Part shown: in pieces, positions 7,920 to 16,506 of the stretch
Numbering within the stretch: position 1 is the first letter of the stretch
Layout of the letters: every line of letters starts with the position of its first letter
Assembly: GCF_011046895.1 (NCBI RefSeq)
Contig: NZ_CP049250.1
Coordinates: forward strand, 2,206,501-2,270,500
Direction of reading: 5' to 3'
From: Rhizobium rhizoryzae
GTDB lineage: Bacteria; Pseudomonadota; Alphaproteobacteria; Rhizobiales; Rhizobiaceae
DNA length: 64,000 nt
Translations under genes and position numbers: made by a program
The notes under the pieces: model-generated
The model's input: the letters and a program-made list of their open reading frames with translations, nothing else
What the model was told of the DNA's origin: nothing
Databases searched by the model: none

Positions 7920-9269
7920 GTGATATTCTTGAAGCGAATACTGAAGTGGACCTGTTTGGCTATCGTCTTGCTGCTGGTGGGCGGGTATGCGTGGCTTTAC
8001 GCCCGTCCGCCGGAACTTCTGCGCGTCGGTGCCGGATACGCAGCCAAGATCATCTGCTCGAACGTCTTCATCGCCAACCGTGATGCGGATCTGGTGCTTG
8101 CCGATGATGTTCAAGCGCCCGGCCACCCGCTTCTCAAACTGATGAGCGCGACTGTCGACCGGGAACGTCAGACAGTCACGACTTCGCTGACAGGTGGCAT
8201 TGCCAGGACTACTGCGGAATATCATGCCGGCCTCGGTTGCCGCGTTCTCCCTGCGGGCGCGAAGGTCGTTCCGCTGCCGGTGATTGCGGAAGCGCCAAAG
8301 CCCGCGCCGGACTCGTCTCTCCTGTGGCCGCAAGGTGGCGCGGTGCAACTTGACCCCGCAGTGCAGGATGTTCTTGCTCGCGAAGATCTCGCTGGTCCGG
8401 GCGCGCGGGCGATCGTCGTGATCCGGGACGGCCGTCTTGTCGGGGAGCGCTATGCGAAGGGGTTCAGCCCCCAGACCCCGCTTCTCGGATGGTCCATGAC
8501 CAAGACCGTGAATGCAGCACTTGTGGGCATCGCCATGGGGCAGGGCGCCATGAAGCTCGATGATGCCGCTCTCTTTGCGCAGTGGAAGAACGATACCCGC
8601 GCAAGTATCCGTGTTGCCGATCTTCTTTCCATGGAAGATGGCCTGGCCTTCAACGAGAATTACGGCAATGTTTCCGACGTGACGCGGATGCTCTATCTGG
8701 AGTCGGACATGGTGTCGTTCATGACGCAACGTCCCGCAGCAGCGCCACCGGGTACAGTGTTCACGTATTCCACCGGCTCTCCGGTGCTGTTGTCGCGGCT
8801 TTGGATGGACCATCTGGGCGATACGGCCAAGGCACTTCGCTTTCCCCAGAAGGCGCTGTTCGACCCGATTGGCATGAGCAGTGCGGTTATGGAGGTGGAT
8901 GCCGCAGGGACCTTCGTTGGCGGATCCTATCTCTATGCCACGGCGCGTGACTGGGCGCGGTTTGGTCTGCTGCTGGCGCAGGATGGAGTCTGGAACGGTA
9001 GCCGGATCCTGCCGGAAGGTTTCACCGCGCTGATGGCAAAGCCAAACAACGCTTCGGATGGGCGGTATTCACAGGCACAGACTTGGCTTCCGAAAGCGCC
9101 GGATGGAACCTCTATCCCTGCAGGCTGGTTCCGTCTCCAGGGACATGACGGACAGACGATTACCGTCATTCCCGCCACGAGCACCGTGATCCTGCGCATG
9201 GGGCTGACCCCCAGAAAGCTCGACTATAGCCCCAACGCGCTGGTGGCAGCCGTTCTGGCTCTGCGTTGA
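7920..9269 (+). CDS. Membrane-anchored serine hydrolase of the class C beta-lactamase/penicillin-binding fold
   Basis: 449 residues from the GTG at 7920, which follows GGGAG at a 6-base spacing. An upstream ATG at 7833 has no such site and adds an implausible polar leader. Residues 2-27 form a membrane anchor (IFLKRILKWTCLAIVLLLVG). The catalytic SxxK is Ser192-Met-Thr-Lys195 in GWSMTK. A YST motif follows in FTYSTGS, and GHDGQ near the C-terminus may replace the KTG element. The family includes esterases, D-aminopeptidases and carboxypeptidases, so the substrate is open. It is divergent from btaA and convergent with the lytic transglycosylase at 9348. Confidence 0.85.
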   Translation: MIFLKRILKWTCLAIVLLLVGGYAWLYARPPELLRVGAGYAAKIICSNVFIANRDADLVLADDVQAPGHPLLKLMSATVDRERQTVTTSLTGGIARTTAEYHAGLGCRVLPAGAKVVPLPVIAEAPKPAPDSSLLWPQGGAVQLDPAVQDVLAREDLAGPGARAIVVIRDGRLVGERYAKGFSPQTPLLGWSMTKTVNAALVGIAMGQGAMKLDDAALFAQWKNDTRASIRVADLLSMEDGLAFNENYGNVSDVTRMLYLESDMVSFMTQRPAAAPPGTVFTYSTGSPVLLSRLWMDHLGDTAKALRFPQKALFDPIGMSSAVMEVDAAGTFVGGSYLYATARDWARFGLLLAQDGVWNGSRILPEGFTALMAKPNNASDGRYSQAQTWLPKAPDGTSIPAGWFRLQGHDGQTITVIPATSTVILRMGLTPRKLDYSPNALVAAVLALR

Positions 9270-9286
9270 AGTCCATAAAAGCAATT

Positions 9287-9314
9287 CGGCAACCGTTCGA
9301 TTGAGCGGTTGCCG
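9287..9314. terminator. Hairpin between convergent genes, probable bidirectional terminator
   Basis: CGGCAACCG / CGGTTGCCG, a 9-bp perfect stem with a 10-base loop. It lies between the serine hydrolase stop and the convergent lytic transglycosylase stop. No long T tract is present on either side. Confidence 0.5.
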
Positions 9315-9347
9315 GTAGAAGCCGTAGACTGCGATCTGTCTCGAGGA

Positions 9348-10478
9348 TTACTGGATAACGTCCAGCATGTCCTTGCGCTTGGCATCGTAGTAATAGCCGC
9401 GCGCATACATCTTGATCGCGTCGTCGGAGTCGTTTTCAGACACCAGCCAGGCACCGCGAAGATATTTGATGGCGTATTTCAGGTTGGTTTCCGCATCGAG
9501 CAAACCATCCGGCGTCCCGGCATAGCCCATGGACTTCGCGGTGGAATACTTGATCTGCATCAGGCCCCAATAGCCGCGCTTGTTGTAGGCGCGCGGGTCA
9601 TACTTGCTTTCACGGTGAACAACGCGGTGAACAAGCGATTCCGGCACGCCGTACAGACCGGCATAACGACGGATGAGAGCATTGAGCGTTGGCGTGCTTG
9701 CTTCTGCCGTCGGCGGGATCGGCGCACCGGGCGCTGGCGGGAAGAAGTCACCTGCCATCCCGGAGCCCGGACGAACCGGGCCGGCGAATGCCACCATGTT
9801 AGACGGTGTCGACGTCGTCAGTCGCGGACGCGGCGTTGGGATTGCCGTGTAGGCCGCGGTCATTTCGGGCGGAAGTGCTGCAGGAACGACCTGGGCCGTT
9901 TGTGCGGAGGCTGTGAGAGCTGCGGGCGACGAGACGGGTGCAGATGCACTTCGCTCAGCCGTCGCCATATTGATGGCCTGGAGGCCACCATTCTTGTCGA
10001 TCGACGTTGGCGCAACCGCGAGAGCCTGCGGATGTGCTGCAGCAGGGAAGGGCTGCTGCTTTTCAGCAAGCGATGCGATGACGGAGTCGTTTTGAGCCTT
10101 GATGGCGGATGCACCGGTTGGCAGAGCGATCTGGTGAACACGGCCACCCTTTTCCGCAACCTGCGTGGTCATGCCAACTGGAACGGCGACCGGTCCCTGC
10201 TGCTGCATCGCTGCCATCTGATCGGTGCCGACGCGGCCGCCCTTTTGCGCGGCGCCTGCATTGGTTGTCATGGCGGTAACGGAAGCTTGTGCGCCTGAAG
10301 GAGCGGCCTGACCATTTGTCGGGGATGCTGAGACTTGAGCGACTTGCGGCTGGGCCGCAGCAACGTCTGTCTTGGCCGGTGCATTGGATGCTGTCTGCAC
10401 ACTGGAGCAACCAGAAACTGCTCCGCAAACCGCTGCCGCAACAACCGCTTTCTTACCGATCAATCGGGTTATCGCCAT
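9348..10478 (-). CDS. SLT-domain lytic transglycosylase lipoprotein
   Basis: 376 residues from the ATG at 10478, which starts a lipoprotein signal ending in VSGC (Cys about 19). A low-complexity Ala/Gln/Pro-rich spacer of over 200 residues follows, and then a GH23 SLT domain (about residues 255-370). The catalytic Glu lies in VVHRESKYDP, followed by GYWGLMQIKYSTAKSMGY and the A-N-x-K-Y-A-I-x-YL region. It cleaves glycan strands in the periplasm. The long spacer probably lets the domain reach the wall from the outer membrane. It is the second lytic transglycosylase in the window and differs in family from the MltB-type enzyme. Confidence 0.92.
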   Translation of the reverse strand: MAITRLIGKKAVVAAAVCGAVSGCSSVQTASNAPAKTDVAAAQPQVAQVSASPTNGQAAPSGAQASVTAMTTNAGAAQKGGRVGTDQMAAMQQQGPVAVPVGMTTQVAEKGGRVHQIALPTGASAIKAQNDSVIASLAEKQQPFPAAAHPQALAVAPTSIDKNGGLQAINMATAERSASAPVSSPAALTASAQTAQVVPAALPPEMTAAYTAIPTPRPRLTTSTPSNMVAFAGPVRPGSGMAGDFFPPAPGAPIPPTAEASTPTLNALIRRYAGLYGVPESLVHRVVHRESKYDPRAYNKRGYWGLMQIKYSTAKSMGYAGTPDGLLDAETNLKYAIKYLRGAWLVSENDSDDAIKMYARGYYYDAKRKDMLDVIQ

Positions 10479-10577
10479 CGTCTCACTTTCATGAAGATGA
10501 TTGTTTCCAGCCCGCCGGTCTTTGACCGCCACGCAATCCATTAACGCATGTTCACAATTGCGGCAAGCTCCAAGCGC

Positions 10578-11207
10578 TCAAGCGGCAATCTTGCGATAGC
10601 CGGCAGTCACTGCGCGGCTTGCAATAAATCGCGTGCGAGGCTTGTGCGAGGCTTGATAAACCTTGCGAAATGCCCGCAGCTTGCGTGCTGATCGCTCTGC
10701 CAGAGCGAGCTGGATGAGGGGCGCAACAAGGGCCGCAACCGCAAGCGGAAGGGCAATTTCCTGGCTCAAAATTGCTGAATTGGTTAAAGAATCACTGAGT
10801 TGAAGCAGGACGGCCCAGAGGGCGATGATCAGGGATGGGCGAAATGCCTGCCAGCCAAGCCGGAAAGACGCCGAAGCCGTGTTCTGGTTCGGGAGGTTAT
10901 CGTTGTCGGCAATCCTGACGCGGAACCGATTGATCTGTGACCTGAAGACAAAGAGCATCAGGAAGGCAATGCCGATCCAGGCAAATGAGCCCTGCATTGC
11001 AGGCAGATAAATGCGGCACATGTTGAAAGCAGCGATTGCCACCGCAGCCGCCAGCAGATAGCCGATCCAGAGGCCCGGTAAAAACAGGATTGCGCGCAGT
11101 TTCCCGCGCGCAATGCATTGATCTCTCAGAAGGTTAGCCGCGACGGATGGTAGCAGAAAAGCGAGCAGGGCCAATGCTGCTGTCATCAGCGTCGTCTCTA
11201 AACTCAT
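10578..11207 (-). CDS. Multi-pass membrane protein of unknown function
   Basis: 209 residues. Strong ribosome binding site GGGGAGG, 7 bases before ATG. Four to six hydrophobic segments are visible: about residues 8-25, 42-62, 70-90, 120-140 and 150-170. The tail is basic. The start (TTLMTAALALLAFLLPSVAA) and spacing recall LysE-type exporters, but the sequence is too diverged to call. It follows pfp on the same strand after 66 bases, so co-transcription is possible. No function is proposed. Confidence 0.75.
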   Translation of the reverse strand: MSLETTLMTAALALLAFLLPSVAANLLRDQCIARGKLRAILFLPGLWIGYLLAAAVAIAAFNMCRIYLPAMQGSFAWIGIAFLMLFVFRSQINRFRVRIADNDNLPNQNTASASFRLGWQAFRPSLIIALWAVLLQLSDSLTNSAILSQEIALPLAVAALVAPLIQLALAERSARKLRAFRKVYQASHKPRTRFIASRAVTAGYRKIAA

Positions 11208-11273
11208 CTCAAGTCCTCCCCGACCTCATGACTTCCCATGCCTGAGATCATCGCTGCTGAATCATAGTCCTGA

Positions 11274-12485
11274 TCAGGCTGACCGGTAGGGCTGTCCAAT
11301 GAAGTCCATGACGTCCTTGAACCAACCGGCAGACAGATCGAAATGCTTGCCACCCTTGATACGCGGGAATTCGATTGTGCGCAATTTCCCATTCTGATCT
11401 TCATCGTGACCGGTCACGCCGGACACGCCGTTCAACGCACTTTCCACGCCAAGATCGACCATGCTCTGGATCAATCGCAGGTCTTCGTAGTTGGCCGGTG
11501 CCGAGCGCGCATAGTAACCCGATTTCTGAACCATCGAACGTTCCGCACCCAGAAGGGTTGCGAAATGCTTCTGGAACCAGTTTCCGACATTGATGGTATC
11601 GATCTTGACGTGCCCGAAGGCGTCGCGCTTGACGGTTTCGCCCGCCGCTTCTCTTTCGGCAACGATGGTGTCGAGGCCAGCGCCTTCCGAAACGAAGAGC
11701 GTCACAAAGCCGCAGCGGTCCATGATGGCGCGAAGGCGGGCCGCCTCCGCATCCAGATCGAAGGCCATCTCGGGCAGGTAGAGCCCGTCGATGTTCTTCA
11801 TCTGGGTGTTCATCATGAAGCCTTCGACATATTCATTGTTCTTCGTGTCCTGGATGTAGGCACGGGCGGTAGCCGCGGTCAGCCAGCCACAGTGACGGCC
11901 CATGACCTCGTGAATCACCAGCGTGCGCGGCGCAGCACTTTGTTCATTGCTGACATGGTCGAAGAAGTGTGCGCCAACTTCGGCCGCAGTCCAGGCTCCC
12001 AGCGACTGCTTGATGGGAACGACATCATTATCAACCGTCTTCGGCAGGCCGACCACAGTCAGGTTGTAGCCGTGTGCGCCGAGATAGGCGGCAAGGTCGG
12101 CGGCGGTGGTGTTGGTGTCGTCGCCACCGATCGTATGCAGGATCGTCACCCCATCGGCGGCGAGCCTGTCAGCTGCAACCTTCAGCGGGTTCTCGCCTTC
12201 CTTGACAAGGCCCCGCTTCACGCAGTCCGCAGCATTGGTCAGCTTGACGCGGCTGTTGCCAATGGGGGAACCGCCATAGCGGTGAAGCAGATGCGCCTTT
12301 TCACGCATGTCCTGGTTGATTTCGATTCGATCGCCAAGCAGCAATCCCTGATAGCCCGAGCGGTAGGCAATCAACTCGATCTCTGGCGCGATATCGGAAT
12401 AGCGCTCAATGAGACCGCCGACTGCCGATGAAAGGCACGGTGCCAGTCCGCCTGCTGTCAGCATTGCTACTTTCTGTTTGGCCAT
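11274..12485 (-). CDS. pfp: Pyrophosphate-dependent 6-phosphofructokinase
   Basis: 403 residues from the ATG at 12485, which has an AAGGAGG site; an ATG at 12506 lies upstream of that site. PFK fold: MLTAGGLAPCLSS at the N-terminus, IGGDDTNTTAADLA, PKTVDNDV, and MGRHCGW. The second Asp of GGDD replaces the Gly of ATP-type enzymes and is the marker of pyrophosphate use. It interconverts fructose 6-phosphate and fructose 1,6-bisphosphate with PPi/Pi, and is reversible. Rhizobia usually rely on Entner-Doudoroff catabolism and often carry this form instead of ATP-PFK. A gluconeogenic or balancing role is therefore likely. Confidence 0.93.
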   Translation of the reverse strand: MAKQKVAMLTAGGLAPCLSSAVGGLIERYSDIAPEIELIAYRSGYQGLLLGDRIEINQDMREKAHLLHRYGGSPIGNSRVKLTNAADCVKRGLVKEGENPLKVAADRLAADGVTILHTIGGDDTNTTAADLAAYLGAHGYNLTVVGLPKTVDNDVVPIKQSLGAWTAAEVGAHFFDHVSNEQSAAPRTLVIHEVMGRHCGWLTAATARAYIQDTKNNEYVEGFMMNTQMKNIDGLYLPEMAFDLDAEAARLRAIMDRCGFVTLFVSEGAGLDTIVAEREAAGETVKRDAFGHVKIDTINVGNWFQKHFATLLGAERSMVQKSGYYARSAPANYEDLRLIQSMVDLGVESALNGVSGVTGHDEDQNGKLRTIEFPRIKGGKHFDLSAGWFKDVMDFIGQPYRSA

Positions 12486-12821
12486 CGATCCTCCTTCGCG
12501 CCTCAAGCGCCTGTCTCAAATCTGGCGAATGGATGCGACACGAGACTGCGGCTGTAAAGTGAATTTCTCAAGAAAATCCGTGATTTCGCGGCGTAAACAT
12601 GATGCCGACACAATTCAATCGGTTCAATGGGCGCCGGAGATGTCAACGCTTATCGGATGCGGTCTTCGTCTGTGGACAAGTCCTTGCGGAGATTGCTGGT
12701 GAGATGGGTCCTTGTTTCCGGGAAGATCCATCCGCGTCGGGCCGACGTAGGATGGATAAAGTTTAATGCCATTGCCTTCGTCTTCGCTTGCCATCGCGGG
12801 TTAAATTTGGTCTGGTGAGTC
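12486..12821. other. 336-base intergenic region with a long hairpin
   Basis: Divergent promoter region between pfp and the DjlA-like gene. No gene was found. At 12726-12757 there is a compact inverted repeat: outer arms ATCCATCC / GGATGGAT and inner arms CGTCGG / CCGACG, separated by one or two unpaired bases. It is not followed by a T tract on the plus strand. It might be a structured leader of the djlA-like transcript, a small RNA, or a protein site. Confidence 0.45.
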
Positions 12822-13562
12822 ATGATTTTCGATTTCGCATGCCTTCAACTGACCTCTTTGTGGGACCGACTGCTGCACGCAGTTGGTGACGCCGCCACGA
12901 ATACGCTTTCGCGCATGGTGGAGGCCGTCCGAACCTTGTTCGAAGGTGATCCGGAAACACGCAGGCGCGTGTCATTCTCCATCGCAATCATCGCGCTCTC
13001 TGCCAAGATGGCCAAGGCTGATGGTGCGGTTGTTGCCTCGGAAGTCGAGGCCTTCAAGCAGATTTTCGACTTTCCAGAAGAAGAGGCAAAGAACGTTGCC
13101 CGGCTTTACAATCTGGCGCGCCAGGACGTCGCCGGCTACGAAGCCTATGCCGAGAAGCTCGCAAATCTCTGCGGTTCCGGTGATTGCAACTGCCCCATGC
13201 TGGAGAACGTCATCGATGGCCTTTTCCATATCGCCAAGGCGGATGGGATGGTGCATGAGGCCGAACTGGCATTTCTCGCGCGCATAGCGGAAATCTTCCA
13301 GATCGACGAAGATCACTTCCGACGCATCATGGCGCGGCATATAACCATGGATGGCGGCAACCCGTATCTCATCCTTGGCGTGTCGCCGGATCAGGATTTT
13401 TCCGAAATCCGCAAGCAATATCGCAGGCTCGTTGCCGAACATCACCCGGACAAATTGATTGCACGCGGCGTACCCGCAGAATTGCATGCGGCAGCGAATG
13501 AGCGCATGGCGGCATTGAACGCGGCCTATGCGGCGATTGCGAAAGAACGCAAGGCAGCATGA
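12822..13562 (+). CDS. djlA: DjlA-like co-chaperone (TerB-like domain plus J domain)
   Basis: 246 residues. Residues about 45-165 form a helical TerB-like domain (LSAKMAKADGAVVASEVEAF and IAKADGMVHEAELAFL, two related acidic repeats). The C-terminal J domain, about 180-243, starts YLILGVSPDQDF and contains the HPD tripeptide in AEHHPDKL, which stimulates the ATPase of DnaK. Classical DjlA has an N-terminal membrane span. Here the N-terminus (MIFDFACLQLTSLWDRLL) is short and only mildly hydrophobic, so the protein may be soluble. It overlaps the amidase gene by ATGA. Confidence 0.88.
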   Translation: MIFDFACLQLTSLWDRLLHAVGDAATNTLSRMVEAVRTLFEGDPETRRRVSFSIAIIALSAKMAKADGAVVASEVEAFKQIFDFPEEEAKNVARLYNLARQDVAGYEAYAEKLANLCGSGDCNCPMLENVIDGLFHIAKADGMVHEAELAFLARIAEIFQIDEDHFRRIMARHITMDGGNPYLILGVSPDQDFSEIRKQYRRLVAEHHPDKLIARGVPAELHAAANERMAALNAAYAAIAKERKAA

Positions 13563-14332
13563 AACTCGAGGCAGATTTCGTCGGCGCGCGCGTGGAGCCG
13601 TCGCCGAACCATGGCGAACGCAAAGGCTGCGATGCGCCAGACATGATCATCCTTCATTACACAGGTATGCCTGACCACGGTCAGGCATTGTCCTGGCTGA
13701 AGAATATCCAGAGCGAGGTTTCCAGCCATTATTTCGTCTGGCCGGATGGTCGCATCGTGCAACTGGTGCCGGAAAGTCGTCGTGCCTGGCATGCGGGTAA
13801 AAGTGTCTGGGCTGGCGAAACGGATATCAATTCGCGGTCCATCGGCATCGAGATCGCAAATGCGGGCCATCCTGGCGGTTTGCCGGATTATTCCAGCGAG
13901 CAGATCGAGGCCGTCATTCGCCTCTGCCGGGACTGTATCGCCCGGTGGCGCGTCCGACCGGAGCGGGTGCTGGCCCATTCGGATGTTGCGCCGCGCCGAA
14001 AGGTCGATCCGGGCGAGCGGTTTCCGTGGCGAGAATTGCACCGGCAGGGCGTCGGCCATTGGGTAGAGCCTTCTCCCATTCGCAGCGGCCGTTTCTTCCA
14101 GAAGGGTGAAAGCGGGCAGCCGATCGAGGCGTTGCAGGGCATGCTGGCACTCTATGGATACGGCATCGAAATCACGGGCGAATTCTGCGAGAAAACAGAA
14201 GGCGTCGTTGAGGCATTCCAACGGCATTTCCGGCCTGCCTGCGTGGACGGCATTGCCGATATGTCGACTATTGAAACTTTGCATCGGTTGCTGACCGAGC
14301 TGCCGCGTTTTCAAGGGACGGATGAGGTCTGA
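13559..14332 (+). CDS. N-acetylmuramoyl-L-alanine amidase, AmpD type
   Basis: 257 residues, Amidase_2 domain about 20-165. Candidate zinc ligands are His in IILHYTGMP, His in VLAHSDVAP and Asp in RKVDPGERFPW. A small peptidoglycan-binding-like domain (about 185-250) follows: QPIEALQGMLALYGYGIEITG. No signal peptide is present, so cytoplasmic recycling of anhydro-muropeptides is the likely job, linking to the periplasmic lytic transglycosylases in the window. Translation is coupled to the DjlA-like gene. In other bacteria loss of AmpD raises beta-lactamase expression through AmpR; no ampR or ampC was seen here. Confidence 0.88.
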   Translation: MKLEADFVGARVEPSPNHGERKGCDAPDMIILHYTGMPDHGQALSWLKNIQSEVSSHYFVWPDGRIVQLVPESRRAWHAGKSVWAGETDINSRSIGIEIANAGHPGGLPDYSSEQIEAVIRLCRDCIARWRVRPERVLAHSDVAPRRKVDPGERFPWRELHRQGVGHWVEPSPIRSGRFFQKGESGQPIEALQGMLALYGYGIEITGEFCEKTEGVVEAFQRHFRPACVDGIADMSTIETLHRLLTELPRFQGTDEV

Positions 14333-14349
14333 CCTTCCTCCGCAGGCAC

Positions 14350-15540
14350 ATGTCGAATTTGTTCAAGTACATTGTTGTGGGTCGTGGAATGATGGGTTCC
14401 GCAGCGGCCCGCCATCTTTCACAAACAACCGATGGCGTCGCACTGATCGGCCCGGACGAGCCGAAGGACGCCGGAAACCATGACGGTGTCTTCGGCAGCC
14501 ATTACGACGAGGCGCGCATAACGCGAACCATTGATCCAGACCCGGTCTGGGCTCGTCTCGCGAACCGCTCCATTGCCCGCTACGCGCGAATTGAGCAGGA
14601 GAGCGGTATCCGGTTCTATCACGAAGCCGGTTGCCTGATGGTCGGTCCCGAGCGGGCCAGCGGTCACAGCTACATTGAGGGAATTCTCAGCGCTGCCGAG
14701 CAACTAGGGGTTCAGCCCGAACTTCTGGATGATCCGGGACTTATCTCTCGCTTCGGCTATTTCGGCTTCGAGTCGGGTAGCGAAGGTGTCTTTGAAGCGC
14801 GCAGTGCCGGTTACGTCAATCCCCGCGCACTGGTATCGGCGCAATCCGAGATCTGCCGGAAACAGGGGGCTACCCTGATTGCCGAGACGGTCGGTTCCAT
14901 CCGACGTGATGGCAATCTGATCTCGGTGCAAACTCGCGAGGGTTCGGTGTACCGGGCAGAGCGGGTGCTGCTTGCCGCTGGCGGATTTTCCATTGTCGAG
15001 AGTCTGTTGCCACAACAGGTTCAGATGTCGGTTTATGGTCGAACGGTCACTTTTTTCGAAATACCCGAAAGCGAATTACCTGCCTTTTCCGGTATGCCTT
15101 CGCTGATCTACGAGCCACGCGACACGGCTGACCACATCTATCTGCTGCCGCCTGTGCGATATCCGGACGGCAAGATCTACCTCAAGATCGGTGGCGATCC
15201 TGATGATCTGAAGCTGGGATCGCTTCAGGAGTTGCAGCAGTGGTTCAGGAGCGGCGGGCGTGAGGTTGCGCGGGATCACCATGCCCGGATCATACGGCCG
15301 CTGGTGCCGCAGATCGACGTTGATCGCATCTCCACGGGCGCCTGCGTGGTAGCGAAGACGGCGACCGCCTATCCCTTCATCGACTTTACGGAAGATCCCG
15401 CAATCGCAGTTGTCACGGGCGGGTGTGGTTCGGCCGCCAAAAGTTCCGATGAGATTGGACGGCTGGGGGCGCAATTGATCAAGAACGGCTCGCTGGAAGG
15501 CGAGGGCTACCCCGTTTCGTTTGCGGCGCATTTCGCGTGA
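14350..15540 (+). CDS. FAD-dependent oxidoreductase of the sarcosine oxidase/DAO family
   Basis: 396 residues. An N-terminal dinucleotide-binding fold, YIVVGRGMMGSAAARHLS, is followed by a DAO-type body, with a second conserved stretch VLLAAGGFSIVESLL. The C-terminal region AVVTGGCGSAAKSSDEIGRLGAQL matches the FAD-binding end of monomeric sarcosine oxidase and N-methyltryptophan oxidase, including a Cys where those enzymes attach flavin covalently. It probably oxidises a secondary amine or N-methyl amino acid; the substrate is unknown. It lies 17 bases after the amidase gene and may share its transcript. Confidence 0.82.
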   Translation: MSNLFKYIVVGRGMMGSAAARHLSQTTDGVALIGPDEPKDAGNHDGVFGSHYDEARITRTIDPDPVWARLANRSIARYARIEQESGIRFYHEAGCLMVGPERASGHSYIEGILSAAEQLGVQPELLDDPGLISRFGYFGFESGSEGVFEARSAGYVNPRALVSAQSEICRKQGATLIAETVGSIRRDGNLISVQTREGSVYRAERVLLAAGGFSIVESLLPQQVQMSVYGRTVTFFEIPESELPAFSGMPSLIYEPRDTADHIYLLPPVRYPDGKIYLKIGGDPDDLKLGSLQELQQWFRSGGREVARDHHARIIRPLVPQIDVDRISTGACVVAKTATAYPFIDFTEDPAIAVVTGGCGSAAKSSDEIGRLGAQLIKNGSLEGEGYPVSFAAHFA

Positions 15541-15573
15541 TTTGCAGTAGCCCTGCGACTGGAAACCGTTTAA

Positions 15574-16010
15574 GCAGGCGCTGCCAGTTGGCCGGGCAGC
15601 CGCGCTTTACCAATGCCGAAAGGCGGTAGGGTGAGGAAAGTCCGGGCTCCACGGAAATACGGTGCCGGATAACGTCCGGCGGGGGCGACCCCAGGGATAG
15701 TGCCACAGAAAGCAAACCGCCCCGCTTTCTCTTGTGCTCAAGCGAGCATCAGAGGCGGCGGGGTAAGGGTGAAAGGGTGGGGTAAGAGCCCACCGCGGGA
15801 CTGGCAACAGGACCGGCAAGGTAAACCCCACCGGGAGCAAGACCGAATAGGGATGACGCGGGTGCCGCTTGCGGTGCTACAGCCTGTTTCCGGGCCAGTC
15901 ATCCGGGTGGGTTGCGTGAGGCAGCGTGCAAACGCTGTCCCAGATGAATGGCTGCCACGTTCCGGGAAACCGGGGCCATACAGAACCCGGCTTACAGGCC
16001 AACTGGCGAT
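15574..16010 (+). ncRNA. rnpB: RNase P RNA, bacterial type A
   Basis: Catalytic RNA that trims the 5' ends of tRNA precursors. The P1 helix is visible as GCCAGTTGGCC (15583-15593) pairing with GGCCAACTGGC (15997-16007). The universally conserved core GAGGAAAGTCCGGGCTCC starts near 15632. ACAGAAAGCAAACCGCC and the GGTAAGGGTGAAAGGGTG region follow, with the 3' core near 15960. Length of about 430 nucleotides is normal for alphaproteobacteria. The ends are given from P1 and may be off by 5-10 bases. Small open frames inside it are not genes. Confidence 0.95.
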
Positions 16011-16230
16011 TTCTTCTTTGGTGGAATGCTACCTCTGGGTGGTTTCGGATTCGCGGGATCCCGGCTGCCCCGTTAACGATAGATGGTTCTCCGCCATTTC
16101 CCTTTCTGGTTGTTGGCAGCCAGATCCAAGAGTCTTGGCAGGGCCTGCAAAAACCAATGATTTCAGTTGTTTGTCAGCTCACGGGAGTGTGATTTTCCGT
16201 GTTCTGTCACGGACTCGGAAAGTGCCCTCG

Positions 16231-16258
16231 CTAACCCTTTGTTAAACTTAACGGGTTA
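16231..16258. promoter_or_regulatory. Dyad with CtrA-like half-sites in front of the dcw cluster
   Basis: TAACCC (16232) and GGGTTA (16253) flank GTTAA (16241) and TTAAC (16248), giving a nested inverted repeat. The same bases contain CTAA-CCCTTTG-TTAA, one mismatch from the CtrA pattern TTAA-N7-TTAA. It lies about 250 bases before mraZ, after rnpB. Two GTGGG-like elements near 16447 and 16462 recall MraZ repeats but have unusual spacing. This stretch probably contains the main dcw promoter. Confidence 0.4.
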
Positions 16259-16506
16259 TAAATTATTAATGCCGCGATCCCTCGGTGGGGTCGCTTCCCA
16301 TTGACGCCCATATGGTCCCATGGTATCCCAAATCCACACTGCGAAGGGGCACTTTACCCCCGCTCAATCGGACAGGCTCGGATCGCTTCCCACGGGAAGA
16401 AACGGGCGGAACACGTTCCGTCTGAACGGCCGGGTTGTGTGCCTTTGTGGGTTTGACGCGGGTGGTCATGGCCGCCCGCATCTCTTGGAGGCGGATGTTT
16501 GGCGTT

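Noticed and set aside
15700..16245. Open frames inside the rnpB region
   Set aside because: The stretch is explained by RNase P RNA with its conserved core and P1 pairing.
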